DNA of 17,879 nucleotides, from the NCBI GenBank assembly GCA_900755035.1, contig CAAEEZ010000005.1:1-17879 (forward strand), written 5' to 3'. Shown here piece after piece: positions 1 to 7,800 of this stretch (position 1 is its first letter; each line of letters starts with the position of its first letter). Below the pieces are notes generated by a model. The model worked only from the letters and a program-made list of their open reading frames with translations, ran no database searches and was not told the DNA's origin. This DNA is from Clostridia bacterium (lineage in GTDB: Bacteria > Bacillota > Clostridia > Christensenellales > CAAEEZ01). Made by a program: the position numbers and the translations under genes.

Positions 1-27
1 TCTAAACACTTGTCCTTTTTTTGCCAT
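1..27 (-). CDS. IS3-family transposase OrfA, first 9 codons (partial)
   Basis: The visible translation is MAKKGQVFR, which resembles the N-terminus of IS3-family OrfA proteins, the helix-turn-helix subunit that binds the IS ends. ATG lies at 25-27 on the reverse strand, preceded by GGAGGTGC at good spacing. The frame runs off the left edge, so the catalytic OrfB part is not seen. The family call rests mainly on the terminal repeat and its distance from the start codon. Confidence 0.7.
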
Positions 28-83
28 TAAAAATGCACCTCCAAAAGTTTTATATTTTTGTCTAACTTTTGGGGTGCACTTCA
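1..83 (-). mobile_element. IS3-family insertion sequence, left end, reading out of the window
   Basis: The reverse complement of this segment begins TGAAGTGCACCCCAAAAG, a TG-starting terminus with the CCCCAAAAGTTAGACA core typical of IS3-family (IS150-group) inverted repeats. A GGAGG site and the first codons of an OrfA-like protein follow. All 83 bases match, in inverted orientation, 17796-17878 at the other edge. The inner boundary is placed at 83, where the TG terminus ends and the two copies stop agreeing after one further chance base. The rest of the element lies outside the window, so neither its length nor its target duplication can be checked. Confidence 0.8.
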
Positions 84-135
84 AATTAGTCGGGGGGTTT
101 ATTTTTTTATTATTGCTTTTTTCTATTTGTTTTAA

Positions 136-1035
136 TTATAAATCGCTTTTGCTATCAGCATTATAAAGTTTTTCGTCGTTATTCGTTTCGCTTTTATTAT
201 CAACGCTATCGAGTTTATCGTCAGTTTCAATTTCTGTGTCGATATTCGTGTCAATTTTACTTTCCACTTCGCTTTCCTTTTCGCTTTTACTTTCCGCGTC
301 ATTATCGTTGATATCAGCTATATTGATATTTTCGGCGGTTTCGCTAGCGATTTCGCTACTTTCAATCTCGTTAACCACGTCGTCTTTTGCTACGTTTTCA
401 ATGTTTTTAGCGTTAAGTTTGTCCTGCTTTCTTTTTTTATAAAGTTTGTAGAACAAAATAGCAAACACTATCGGTACGAAAATTAGGAATATTACCGTGA
501 TTATATAGGCGTTTTCGCCAAGTAACAAACTCATAGCAAGAATTAGTCCACCGGCAGTTAGATTGCCTATCGTGATAATGAAAAAGGAAATAAACGGATT
601 TAAGTTCAAAAATACGGCAACTGCCGAGCCCGTCCAAAAACCCGTAAGCGGTAGTGGCGCAGCAACGAACACGTACAAGGCGATATACTTCAAAATTACG
701 CTTTTACGGTTTTGTACTATTTTGCCTTCCTCAACCTTTTGCGCTTTTTCGTAAAAATATCCGTCTAACGCCTTACCAAACTTGCCAAAAATTTTGCTTT
801 TGCACATCCAACGTATAACTTTTTTTAGCAAAAACAAAATGATAGGCACTACCACCATGCCCGACAGAATTGCGTACCCGAAACTTTGAGCAGGCGTAAG
901 CCCAAGCTCCAAACCCATAGGGATACCACCCCTAACTTCCACTATCGGTAGCATCGACATTAAGAATACGACTAATTCGTTGCTATTTAACGCGCCCGCC
1001 ACCGATACTGCTATATTTTGAATATATTCTTGCAT
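136..1035 (-). CDS. COG2426 / small multidrug export family membrane protein with acidic tail
   Basis: This is a polytopic membrane protein of the Sm_multidrug_ex family (Pfam PF06695, COG2426). The diagnostic segment LPIVEVRGGIPMG is at residues 29-41, and a second conserved loop, APLPLTGFWTGS, at 126-137. The membrane core ends near residue 203. The last 95 residues or so are a low-complexity tail rich in Asp, Glu, Ser and Asn with no predicted fold; family members usually end soon after the last helix. The substrate is not established for the family, so 'multidrug' is only the family name. AGAGG precedes the ATG, and a TTGACT/TATAAT promoter lies upstream. The gene is 76 bases downstream of the WYL regulator on the same strand but seems to have its own promoter. 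Confidence 0.85.
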   Translation of the reverse strand: MQEYIQNIAVSVAGALNSNELVVFLMSMLPIVEVRGGIPMGLELGLTPAQSFGYAILSGMVVVPIILFLLKKVIRWMCKSKIFGKFGKALDGYFYEKAQKVEEGKIVQNRKSVILKYIALYVFVAAPLPLTGFWTGSAVAVFLNLNPFISFFIITIGNLTAGGLILAMSLLLGENAYIITVIFLIFVPIVFAILFYKLYKKRKQDKLNAKNIENVAKDDVVNEIESSEIASETAENINIADINDNDAESKSEKESEVESKIDTNIDTEIETDDKLDSVDNKSETNNDEKLYNADSKSDL

Positions 1036-1069
1036 AAATCCTCTTTTATCGTACTATATACTTCTATAT

Positions 1070-1099
1070 ATTATAATCAATACTTAGCAAGGTAGTCAA
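1070..1099 (-). promoter_or_regulatory. Sigma-A-like promoter for the COG2426 gene
   Basis: On the reverse strand, TTGACT (1094-1099) is followed after 18 bases by TATAAT (1070-1075). This lies 35 bases before the start codon, in the gap behind the WYL regulator, so the exporter-like gene can be transcribed independently. Confidence 0.6.
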
Positions 1100-1111
1100 G
1101 AATTTTTACGT

Positions 1112-2110
1112 TTATAGATATGCGTCGGTATTTCCCTTTATAAATTGCAAATATTCTTCCTTCACGTTGCTAGGGAAATGAATAGTGATTTTGCCCGTGA
1201 AAGTAGTTAGCCACGCAAAGAAAGTAGGACCTACAACCACGTCGCTTCGTACGTAAAAATATTCGTCCGAAACGCTAGTAATCACCTTATTTTTGCCGAA
1301 TTGGTCGTTAATCACTTCCACCATAGCGGGCGTATTTGCTACCTTTAACTCCACAGTCGTTTTATTTTCGTTAGAGTTGAACATTCTAAATAGTCCGTCG
1401 GTATATTTTTCGACGTTTTCCTTGTTTTCGCACTCCAAATTGCTTTTGTCGCTAACAAGTACGCTTACTTCGTCCATTCTATCCACACGATAATTCGTCA
1501 GTTTTGCGTGCTTGTCGTCGTAGCAAATCAAATAGTACTTATTGTCCGATATAGTCAGTTTTACGGGGTTTATTTCGTACAATGCGCCGTCTTTTCGATA
1601 CGCCTTTTTGCCGTTAAGGTCGGTATCAAAATACTTAAAAGCAATTTTTTTGCCCTGATTTATCGCATTTTCAATAGCGTCTATCGAATAATATATCTTT
1701 TCGTTATTCTTTTTTAGGCTGTTTTGATATAGTACGTTCTCGGTAAGTACCTTGCCTCTAAACGTACCCGCTAAGTTTGCAATCTTGTTAATAAGCACTT
1801 TCGTCTTTTTTTCGGTGATAAAGTTTGCCGATTGCACTGCGTCGATAAGTATTTTAAGTTCTGGAATATCAAAGCCACGCTCTATTAGGTAGTAGCCGTT
1901 TTGCTTTTTTCTCACCTTTTCTATCTCGTATCCGTACTCGCACAAGGTATCTATATCGTCGTAAAGCGCCTTTCTTGCGCAGTCTATCCCCTCTTCGCTA
2001 AGCCTTGCGATTATTTCGTTGGTAGTCAAAGGGTGTTCTTCGTCGCTGTACAAGTTCAAAATCTCGTACACCTTCATAATTTTTATTTTTTGATTATTAC
2101 TTTTTGCCAT
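1112..2110 (-). CDS. WYL-domain transcriptional regulator
   Basis: This 332-residue protein has the layout of HTH-WYL regulators. A winged-helix DNA-binding domain lies at about residues 10-75 (LTTNEIIARLSEEGIDCARKAL is the helix-turn-helix). A linker follows, then a WYL domain at about 140-218 (core YEINPVKLTISDNKYYLI, YRVDRM) and a C-terminal extension to 332. The name-giving WYL triad reads YYL here, a common variant. Such proteins bind nucleic-acid or nucleotide-like effectors and regulate varied stress, DNA-damage and defence genes; the target is not shown by sequence. AAGGAAGGTG precedes the ATG, and a TTGATT/TAAAAT promoter sits just upstream. The neighbouring COG2426 gene is a possible target by position only. 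Confidence 0.88.
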   Translation of the reverse strand: MAKSNNQKIKIMKVYEILNLYSDEEHPLTTNEIIARLSEEGIDCARKALYDDIDTLCEYGYEIEKVRKKQNGYYLIERGFDIPELKILIDAVQSANFITEKKTKVLINKIANLAGTFRGKVLTENVLYQNSLKKNNEKIYYSIDAIENAINQGKKIAFKYFDTDLNGKKAYRKDGALYEINPVKLTISDNKYYLICYDDKHAKLTNYRVDRMDEVSVLVSDKSNLECENKENVEKYTDGLFRMFNSNENKTTVELKVANTPAMVEVINDQFGKNKVITSVSDEYFYVRSDVVVGPTFFAWLTTFTGKITIHFPSNVKEEYLQFIKGNTDAYL

Positions 2111-2127
2111 ATTTCACCTTCCTTTAT

Positions 2128-2156
2128 ATTTTAGCATAGTAAAATTTTCAAATCAA
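2128..2156 (-). promoter_or_regulatory. Sigma-A-like promoter for the WYL regulator
   Basis: Reverse strand TTGATT (2151-2156), a 17-base spacer and TAAAAT (2128-2133), followed by a short leader with AAGGAAGG before the ATG at 2110. The arrangement is close to consensus. Confidence 0.6.
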
Positions 2157-2173
2157 CAAAAACTTATAAATTA

Positions 2174-2584
2174 CTAGCAACTTAGTCTATCGTCACGCCA
2201 CCTAATAGTGTCATTTTTGGGATATCTTCTATTTAGTTCCGTTCCAAGCCTTTCTATAAAATTACGTCTTTTTTCGTCTACCGTGCTTCTGGTAATATTA
2301 TCAAAGCCCACGTTATCGCCGTTAAAATTCACGCCGTAGCGAGCCAAAAATTTAAGGGCGTTATTTTTCTCTTCGTTTTGCAGTTCGGCGTTTTTCATCT
2401 TCGTTTTGTAGGATTCAGCGCTTAATTCACGGGTAAATATTTGCCATTTGCTCATATCCGTTATTTCCAAAAATACTTTTACTTTTGCAACCGCCTCGTA
2501 TTTGTCCTTAGCAATTATGTAAAATCTACCTTCGTAGTATCCTTCTCTATTATCGTTTATTGCTTTAACTTCTATGTATTTCAT
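2174..2584 (-). CDS. Hypothetical protein, 136 residues
   Basis: I do not recognise this protein. It is soluble and charged, with no signal peptide or membrane segment. The N-terminal 45 residues (MKYIEVKAINDNREGYYEGRFY onward) look like a small beta-strand domain. The middle is helical and Lys/Glu-rich, and the C-terminus is basic (NRRYPKNDTIRWRDDR). The longest frame starts at 2596, but that ATG is itself part of ATGGAGGTAAGTATG, so GGAGG serves the ATG at 2584, which I chose. A possible TTTACT/TAAAAT promoter lies about 25-55 bases upstream. It stands alone between the WYL regulator and the divergent membrane-protein pair. Confidence 0.6.
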   Translation of the reverse strand: MKYIEVKAINDNREGYYEGRFYIIAKDKYEAVAKVKVFLEITDMSKWQIFTRELSAESYKTKMKNAELQNEEKNNALKFLARYGVNFNGDNVGFDNITRSTVDEKRRNFIERLGTELNRRYPKNDTIRWRDDRLSC

Positions 2585-2752
2585 ACTTACCTCCATCGTG
2601 CTTTTATTTTACCCGTATCTAGCGTTTAAGTAAATATGCAACTGTATCATTTATAGACCTGTAATTTGCATAAGTGTCGATTTCTTACTTAAAAAATACG
2701 TACGTTTTTTTGAAAATCACATTAGATTTATAAGCGATCTATATTGTTTCTA

Positions 2753-2780
2753 TTGACTTTTTAGTATATTGTAATATACT
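2753..2780 (+). promoter_or_regulatory. Promoter of the first four-helix membrane protein
   Basis: TTGACT (2753-2758), a 16-base spacer and TATACT (2775-2780). The 15 bases 2748-2762 around the -35 box are identical to 3535-3549 before the paralogous gene, so promoter and gene appear to have been duplicated together. Confidence 0.65.
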
Positions 2781-2803
2781 TAATATATTAAATATATACA
2801 GCA

Positions 2804-2818
2804 ACGGGAATAGCCCGT
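2804..2818 (+). promoter_or_regulatory. 5' leader hairpin next to the ribosome binding site
   Basis: ACGGG and CCCGT form a 5-bp stem with an AATAG loop, ending three bases before the GGAGG (2822-2826) of the gene at 2831. The second paralog has a smaller GGG-GCAA-CCC hairpin (3623-3632) in its leader. The hairpins might protect mRNA or modulate initiation; that is inference. Confidence 0.4.
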
Positions 2819-2830
2819 AATGGAGGAATT

Positions 2831-3475
2831 ATGGCAAAATCAAAAACTAAAAAGAAAACGTCTTTAATGCTAATTATTTCGGCAGTACTACTAATTGCCG
2901 TTAGCGTAATGTCGCTATGTATGATGTCGTTACCTATGAGCAAATCTGTTACTTCTACTACCATTTTAGGTTCGACAACTACCGTTAATAACGAAACCGC
3001 AAACGCATTTGACTACATTAAAGAATGGACCGAAAAAGACGAAGATGGCAACAGCAAACTTTCTGCACTTAAAGAAACTATCAAAAAATATGAAGAAGGT
3101 AGCATAAAAAATGAAACCTTAGACAAAGTAAACGAAGCTAACAAGCAACAAGTTGCAATCGTAGAGTGCTTAATAGTAGTTATCGTTGCGGCAGCAGTTG
3201 CTATGGTACTTGGCTTAGTAGCCCTTATTCTTGCATTCGTTAAGAAGAACGGCGCAGGAAAAGTATTCGGCTTACTTGCCCTACTTTGCGTACTTGCAAT
3301 CTTTATCTTATCGTGTATCGTATACGCATTCTACAACCCAGTTGCAACCGCACTTGACGGAACTATTGCAGGAGTTACCACCACTACTACCGTGGTAAGT
3401 GCAATGGCATTGTTAATCGTGTCGCTAATAGGTTTTGTTGCAAGCACGGTAACCCTTGTACTTAGCCGTAAATAA
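2831..3475 (+). CDS. Four-helix membrane protein of unknown function, paralog 1
   Basis: This 214-residue protein has a basic N-terminus (MAKSKTKKK) and four predicted membrane helices at about 11-33, 109-137, 145-167 and 187-211. A single large hydrophilic loop (about 36-107, Thr-rich then charged) lies between helices 1 and 2. Helices 2-4 are joined by short loops, one of them Thr-rich (about 180-190). By the positive-inside rule both termini face the cytoplasm and the large loop is outside. It shares layout and end motifs (MAK... start; SLIG...LVL.RK end) with the next gene, so the two are paralogs. No known family is recognised; the architecture recalls small tetraspan proteins. GGAGG sits 4 bases before the ATG. 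Its own promoter and a terminator at 3503-3530 make it a single-gene unit. Confidence 0.8.
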   Translation: MAKSKTKKKTSLMLIISAVLLIAVSVMSLCMMSLPMSKSVTSTTILGSTTTVNNETANAFDYIKEWTEKDEDGNSKLSALKETIKKYEEGSIKNETLDKVNEANKQQVAIVECLIVVIVAAAVAMVLGLVALILAFVKKNGAGKVFGLLALLCVLAIFILSCIVYAFYNPVATALDGTIAGVTTTTTVVSAMALLIVSLIGFVASTVTLVLSRK

Positions 3476-3502
3476 TTAAAAATATTTTTGAAAATTATTA
3501 AA

Positions 3503-3530
3503 AACGCTCGATTTTTTCGGGCGTTTTTTT
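3503..3530 (+). terminator. Intrinsic terminator after paralog 1
   Basis: AACGCTCG (3503-3510) pairs with CGGGCGTT (3518-3525) over 8 bp with one G-T pair and a 7-base loop, then runs into T-rich sequence to 3530. It lies 28 bases after the stop codon. Confidence 0.85.
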
Positions 3531-3539
3531 ATTGTTCTA

Positions 3540-3568
3540 TTGACTTTTTTGTTTGTGGATCATATATT
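3540..3568 (+). promoter_or_regulatory. Promoter of the second four-helix membrane protein
   Basis: TTGACT (3540-3545), a 17-base spacer and TATATT (3563-3568), starting 10 bases after the preceding terminator. The 15-base block around the -35 box (3535-3549) is the same as at 2748-2762. Confidence 0.7.
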
Positions 3569-3653
3569 ATTTGTATAGTGCGAAACAAAATTAGCATTAT
3601 TTAATTATTCACTTATACAAAAGGGGCAACCCGAAAATTTTTTGGAGGACATT

Positions 3654-4262
3654 ATGGCAAAAGCAAAAAAATCAAACTTATTCCCTATTATTGCCTGTGC
3701 AATTTTGTTACTTACGGCAATACTTACTATCAGTATGTTAGCAACTCCGCTATTCTCTTCTGATTCAATGCCTGAAGATGCAAAACAATCGGCTTTTGAA
3801 TATGTTGAGGAAATGAATGAAAAATCTGAAATTACCGAAAAGACTGGTATAGAAATGGCTAAAGAAGCCCTAAAAGAGGCTGAAGAAGCTCTTGCAAAAG
3901 CTAAAGATGCAGGCTTACAAACAGAGAAATTAGAACAAGCACTAACACAAGCAAAACAACCAGTTGTATTATACGATTCTCTTGTTGCCGCTATTGCTAT
4001 ATCTGCTATCGCTATAGCTGTAGCAGCAGTTGCTCTTGTACTTGCAGTACTTAAAAAGAACAAACTTGCATTTATAATTGGCTTAGTTGCAGCAGTTCTA
4101 TTACTTGCTACCTTTGCCGCAGCATGTGCAGCAACGGCAGCTTGCAATTCAATAATTAATGGTGCTGAAGGCGTTGTAGTTGTTGCTCCTATCGTAGCAC
4201 TTGTAATTTCCCTAATCGGCTCGCTAGCAGGTGGCGGACTACTTGTACTAAAAAGAAAATAA
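3654..4262 (+). CDS. Four-helix membrane protein of unknown function, paralog 2
   Basis: This 202-residue protein has four predicted membrane helices at about 9-31, 109-133, 138-163 and 174-199, matching paralog 1. The loop between helices 1 and 2 (about 32-106) is different in kind: acidic, with an Ala/Lys/Glu-rich helical stretch (about 58-102) that looks like a single long amphipathic or coiled-coil helix. The helices are very Ala-rich. Both proteins end in SLIG followed by a hydrophobic stretch and a basic tail. A TTG at 3642 is in frame, but GGAGG (3644-3648) is correctly placed for ATG 3654, chosen here. The narrow Ala/Leu codon choice suggests good expression. Function is unknown; a role at the cell surface is inferred from the external loop. 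Confidence 0.8.
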   Translation: MAKAKKSNLFPIIACAILLLTAILTISMLATPLFSSDSMPEDAKQSAFEYVEEMNEKSEITEKTGIEMAKEALKEAEEALAKAKDAGLQTEKLEQALTQAKQPVVLYDSLVAAIAISAIAIAVAAVALVLAVLKKNKLAFIIGLVAAVLLLATFAAACAATAACNSIINGAEGVVVVAPIVALVISLIGSLAGGGLLVLKRK

Positions 4263-4280
4263 TCTTCTAATAGTTTAATA

Positions 4281-4308
4281 AAAAGCGTCCTTAGTGGACG
4301 CTTTTTTT
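4281..4308 (+). terminator. Intrinsic terminator after paralog 2
   Basis: GCGTCC (4285-4290) and GGACGC (4296-4301) pair around a 5-base loop. Flanking A and T runs extend the stem, and seven T residues follow. It begins 18 bases after the stop codon. Confidence 0.88.
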
Positions 4309-4550
4309 ATGCTGATTTTCGTTTTTAGTTTGTTTTATTTTATAGCACTATATACATATTCCCCTGTTACGTACCTTACTCTTTCCACTTTATACGGCAT
4401 CTAGCCTAGCAATTCTTTTTTAACGGCTTGCAATTTTGCAGATTATCTCTAATTGCGTATCGTCGCTTTGCATATTATTTACTTACGTTAAACATATTAT
4501 TGATTACTTTTATTACTTGCAACTCACTTGCAACGCTATTTACTATCCAC

Positions 4551-4698
4551 AATAGGCTAACTTATTCGTTTATTTTGTTATATTTATCACCGTCTAGCCT
4601 ATTAGTTTGTTTTGCCCTATCAATAATAGGCTACTCTATTAGTTTATTTTGTTATATCCTTAATAAGCTACTCTATTTATTACTGCCACGTTTTATTC
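4551..4698. repeat. Imperfect 37-base tandem repeat, about 3.5 copies
   Basis: Units begin near 4551, 4588, 4625 and 4662. Units 1 and 3 agree at about 30 of 37 bases by eye (AATAGGCTA...TTTATTTTGTTATAT), unit 2 at about 25, and unit 4 matches only in its first half (AATAAGCTACTCTATT). Unit 2 and unit 3 also form a perfect 10-base inverted repeat, TAGCCTATTA (4595-4604) and TAATAGGCTA (4624-4633). There are no unique spacers, so this is not a CRISPR array. Confidence 0.65.
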
Positions 4699-4705
4699 TC
4701 TCTAA

Positions 4706-4738
4706 GCATAAGAAAAACGCCCGTAAATTAGGCGTTTT
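4706..4738 (-). terminator. Intrinsic terminator of the lipoprotein gene
   Basis: GGCGTTTT (4731-4738) and AAAACGCC (4714-4721) form an 8-bp stem with a 9-base loop. On the reverse strand the stem is followed by TTTTTCTTA. It lies 76 bases beyond the stop codon at 4814; a weaker T run on the forward strand could make it bidirectional. Confidence 0.7.
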
Positions 4739-4813
4739 CCTTGATTATGTATTTGTCATATACAAATGTTTAGTACCTTCAAAATTCGTTTTGTAGATAG
4801 TTTACGGGCTTTA

Positions 4814-7800
4814 TTAAGCCTTTGCTACTATCGACCACTTAATTACTACGTCGCTAGTATCACCACCTACCCAAGCATAGTTAGGTTTTAGTTTGATTAT
4901 TACTTCGTACTCGCCTATTTCTACTTGTTTGTTACCAAATATTTCGAAAGCGTCCTTATCTATTCCACTCAGTAGCACTTCTTTTGCCGTTCCGTCATAC
5001 ACGAATTTTACATCGCCACTTACCGTAGGTTTAGCCACTTCCTTAGGAGTTATCGTAAAGGTATGTAGTACTAGGTTTGTCGAATTATTATCACCTTCCC
5101 AAGCGTAGTTAGGGCTTTGTAAAACAGCCGTCGTCTTATGTACGCCCACGCTGGTTACTTCGTCAAAATATACTACGTAATAATTTCTTATTTCACTTTC
5201 ATAACCTTCATCCCCAGGATTTAGCACCGTATCAGGACCTGTTGGGATAACGTAATTATGCGTTATATCAATAACGTGCGCTTTTCCGTCGTAAGTTGCC
5301 GTCGTTTCCGTTTTAGCTACCGTTGGTTTAGTAATCAGTTGTGGCAAAATAGTAAATTTAACTTTCGTTTCCTTCAAGGCGTAGCCGTCTCTTTTTGCGC
5401 TCATAACGAATTCGTAAGTTCCAGCATCCGTTATGGCAGAAATAGACATACCAGGCACTTCCTTTATTGCTATCTTCATTCTACCATCTTCAACGTCCTG
5501 TTCGATAGATTCTACTGTATACTTATTGTCCGTCAACTCAAACTTTGGCATTTGCGCCAGTCCGTTATATCTAACTTCTTGCGTAGTAGGGAAATTAAAC
5601 CAATCTAATTCGTTTACAACTATTTCCCACGAAAGCGTTTCTGCGTATTGTATGTTTATTAGTTTGTAGTTAGCGTTAGTGAATATCGCTTCGGTTTTGT
5701 ACGAGCCCGCCTTAGTTTGTACGTTATCCGTAAAGGTGAACATCGTGGATATTTCGTGCGGAATATTAGTAAGTTCTACCGTGTACTCCGTTTCGTTTCC
5801 AAAATAATCCTTTTCGTATACCCAAGGCATTAAGTCGCCGTTGTAACTCCACTTAACGTAACGCATATCTATTTCCTTAGGCTTTATCTCCCAAGATTGA
5901 GGCGCTATCTTGAAGTTTAGTATATCTTGATAATTTTCGTAGCATTGCGGTATCAAACTCTCGTCGATAACTACGGTTTCAAGCGTTGCCGTCGATTTGT
6001 ATTTTCCTGCATTTGTGGTATTAACTGCAACTTCGCCACTATCGGTTGTAGTTTCGTATTTTGCAACTATACCCTTTGGCACGCCCGTAAGTTGAACTTG
6101 CTTGCTTTCGCCTGTAAACTCGAACGGGTCTACGTAGTCCCACCTAATAGCGTTTGGATTAAACTTTAATTTTGCAATACTCCACTTGTAGGTTACCTCG
6201 GCATTAGGGTCGCTTCCATCAGACCACACGTAGTTGAATACTTTTTCACCTTGCGAATTGATTACTGATTTTAGTTTTACAATTACTACAAAGTCGCCTG
6301 CTACTACCGACGTAGATATTCCGTTTACGTCGTATGGTAACGACGAACTAGGCTCTATACCACTGCTTTTAATAGTGCCGTCAAATACTAGGTCTTTGGC
6401 AGTAACGGTTGGTTTCACCACGGTTTTCGGGGTGATAGTTAGCGTTACGGTTTTTTCGTACATTGTAAAGCCCGGTTTTTGTATAATTACTTTTTGCGGA
6501 TATACGCCTACGTTTACTTCTTTGTTGTTAGGATAGTACTCGACAATCGCTCCCGTCAAATCTCCACTAGGGCGAATAGGTGCGTACCCTTCTTCGCTGT
6601 ACGTTACTTCTTGGTTGTTGTAGATAACGCCTGCCATTAGGTTTTCCACGATTTGCCAAATAAGCGTTTCCTTGCCTTCGCCGTTCACTATCGTAAAGTT
6701 TTGGTTAAATATAGCCTTTGCTACGTGCGTGCCAACTACCTTGTTTTTTTCGTCTTTGATTAGTTTTACGTTGTTTTCGTATCTTACAGCAGGATTACCT
6801 TGACTATCTTCCCCTGAGTTTAGTACAAGTTCTGGCAAACCTTGTAAAACGACTTCGTACCTTTCTACGTCCTTATTTTCTTTGTAGATAAATGTTGACG
6901 AATAGTTCCACGCCACTTTGGTAAAGTCCACTTCATAAGGCTTGATTTCCCATTCTAGCGTATACTTTTTGCCACCAATGAAAATATTTTCTCCTTCGTA
7001 CATTTCAAGTGGGAATTTTAACTTTACGGTTGCTTCGGCACTATATTTTCCTGCATTTTTAGCACTTTGATTTTTAGCACTTTGATTTAGATATTCAACG
7101 TTTAGTCCATAACTTTCAAGCACGTTTAATAGCACTGCTTGTGATTGTCCGTTAAATACAAGTGGATTTTGTTCGTCGTAATTCCATTCAAGCGACGTAG
7201 GTAGTTTGATTTTATTTATTCTCCATACGTTTTCCGGCTTGTTTATCACGTCTTTCGTACCATCTTCCCAAATAAAGTTTCTAGTATTTTGCAAAGCAAA
7301 CGTAAGCCTAAACTCGTTTGGCTCTATACCGTATTGCGCGCCATCAATAATCACATTTTCGGTGTTTGACAATACCACTTGTTGTTCTTTTCCGTTGTAC
7401 TCAAATTCACCTTGAATAATCGTAGGAATCTTTACTTTCTTTTCCGTAATACGATAATTACACGTAACTATAAGTGGCTCGTAGCCTTCCTTGGTAATTA
7501 TTGCCCTTATCATATATTCGCCCACGTCTTCACGACCTTCGTTGCTATACTCCACGGTTGCGCCCGGAATAGTCTCTTCCAAATTAATTATTTCCGGGCG
7601 TTGTTTAGAGCCGTTGTATACAAACTCCACGTTATCTTCTTTTTCCCCATCGAATTTTATTTGTCCGTTAGGGTCTATTCTGTTGCGGTATATCTTCCAA
7701 ACTAATTCATTTGGGTAGGTTTTGCTTTCGTCTATTTCATAATTTGCCGTTTTATCTTGCTTTACTTTGAAAACAACATTTGCCGTATATATGCCTGCTT

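Larger units (their letters stand above)
4309..4813. other. Gene-free gap between convergent units
   Basis: This stretch of about 500 bases separates paralog 2 from the 3' end of the lipoprotein gene. I see no supported gene. The only long open frame (4428-4796, forward) starts at TTG, has no ATG and no ribosome binding site, and crosses a non-triplet tandem repeat. What it holds is that 37-base repeat (4551-4698) and a terminator for the lipoprotein gene (4706-4738). Confidence 0.6.

Noticed and set aside
2691..2711. A-run, ACGTACGT and T-run resembling a terminator
   Set aside because: The palindromic core is too short and AT-rich, and no gene on either strand ends close by.
3605..4147. 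A 180-codon Ala/Ser-rich frame opposite the second four-helix gene
   Set aside because: It is the mirror of an Ala-rich coding region; the forward frame has the promoter, binding site and terminator.
4551..4698. Possible small CRISPR array
   Set aside because: The repeat units are directly adjacent, imperfect, and have no unique spacers; no cas gene is nearby.
4428..4796. A 122-codon hydrophobic open frame on the forward strand
   Set aside because: It starts at TTG with no ATG and no binding site, runs over a 37-base non-triplet repeat and ends beyond a terminator hairpin. The Leu/Tyr-rich translation is what AT-rich spacer gives.
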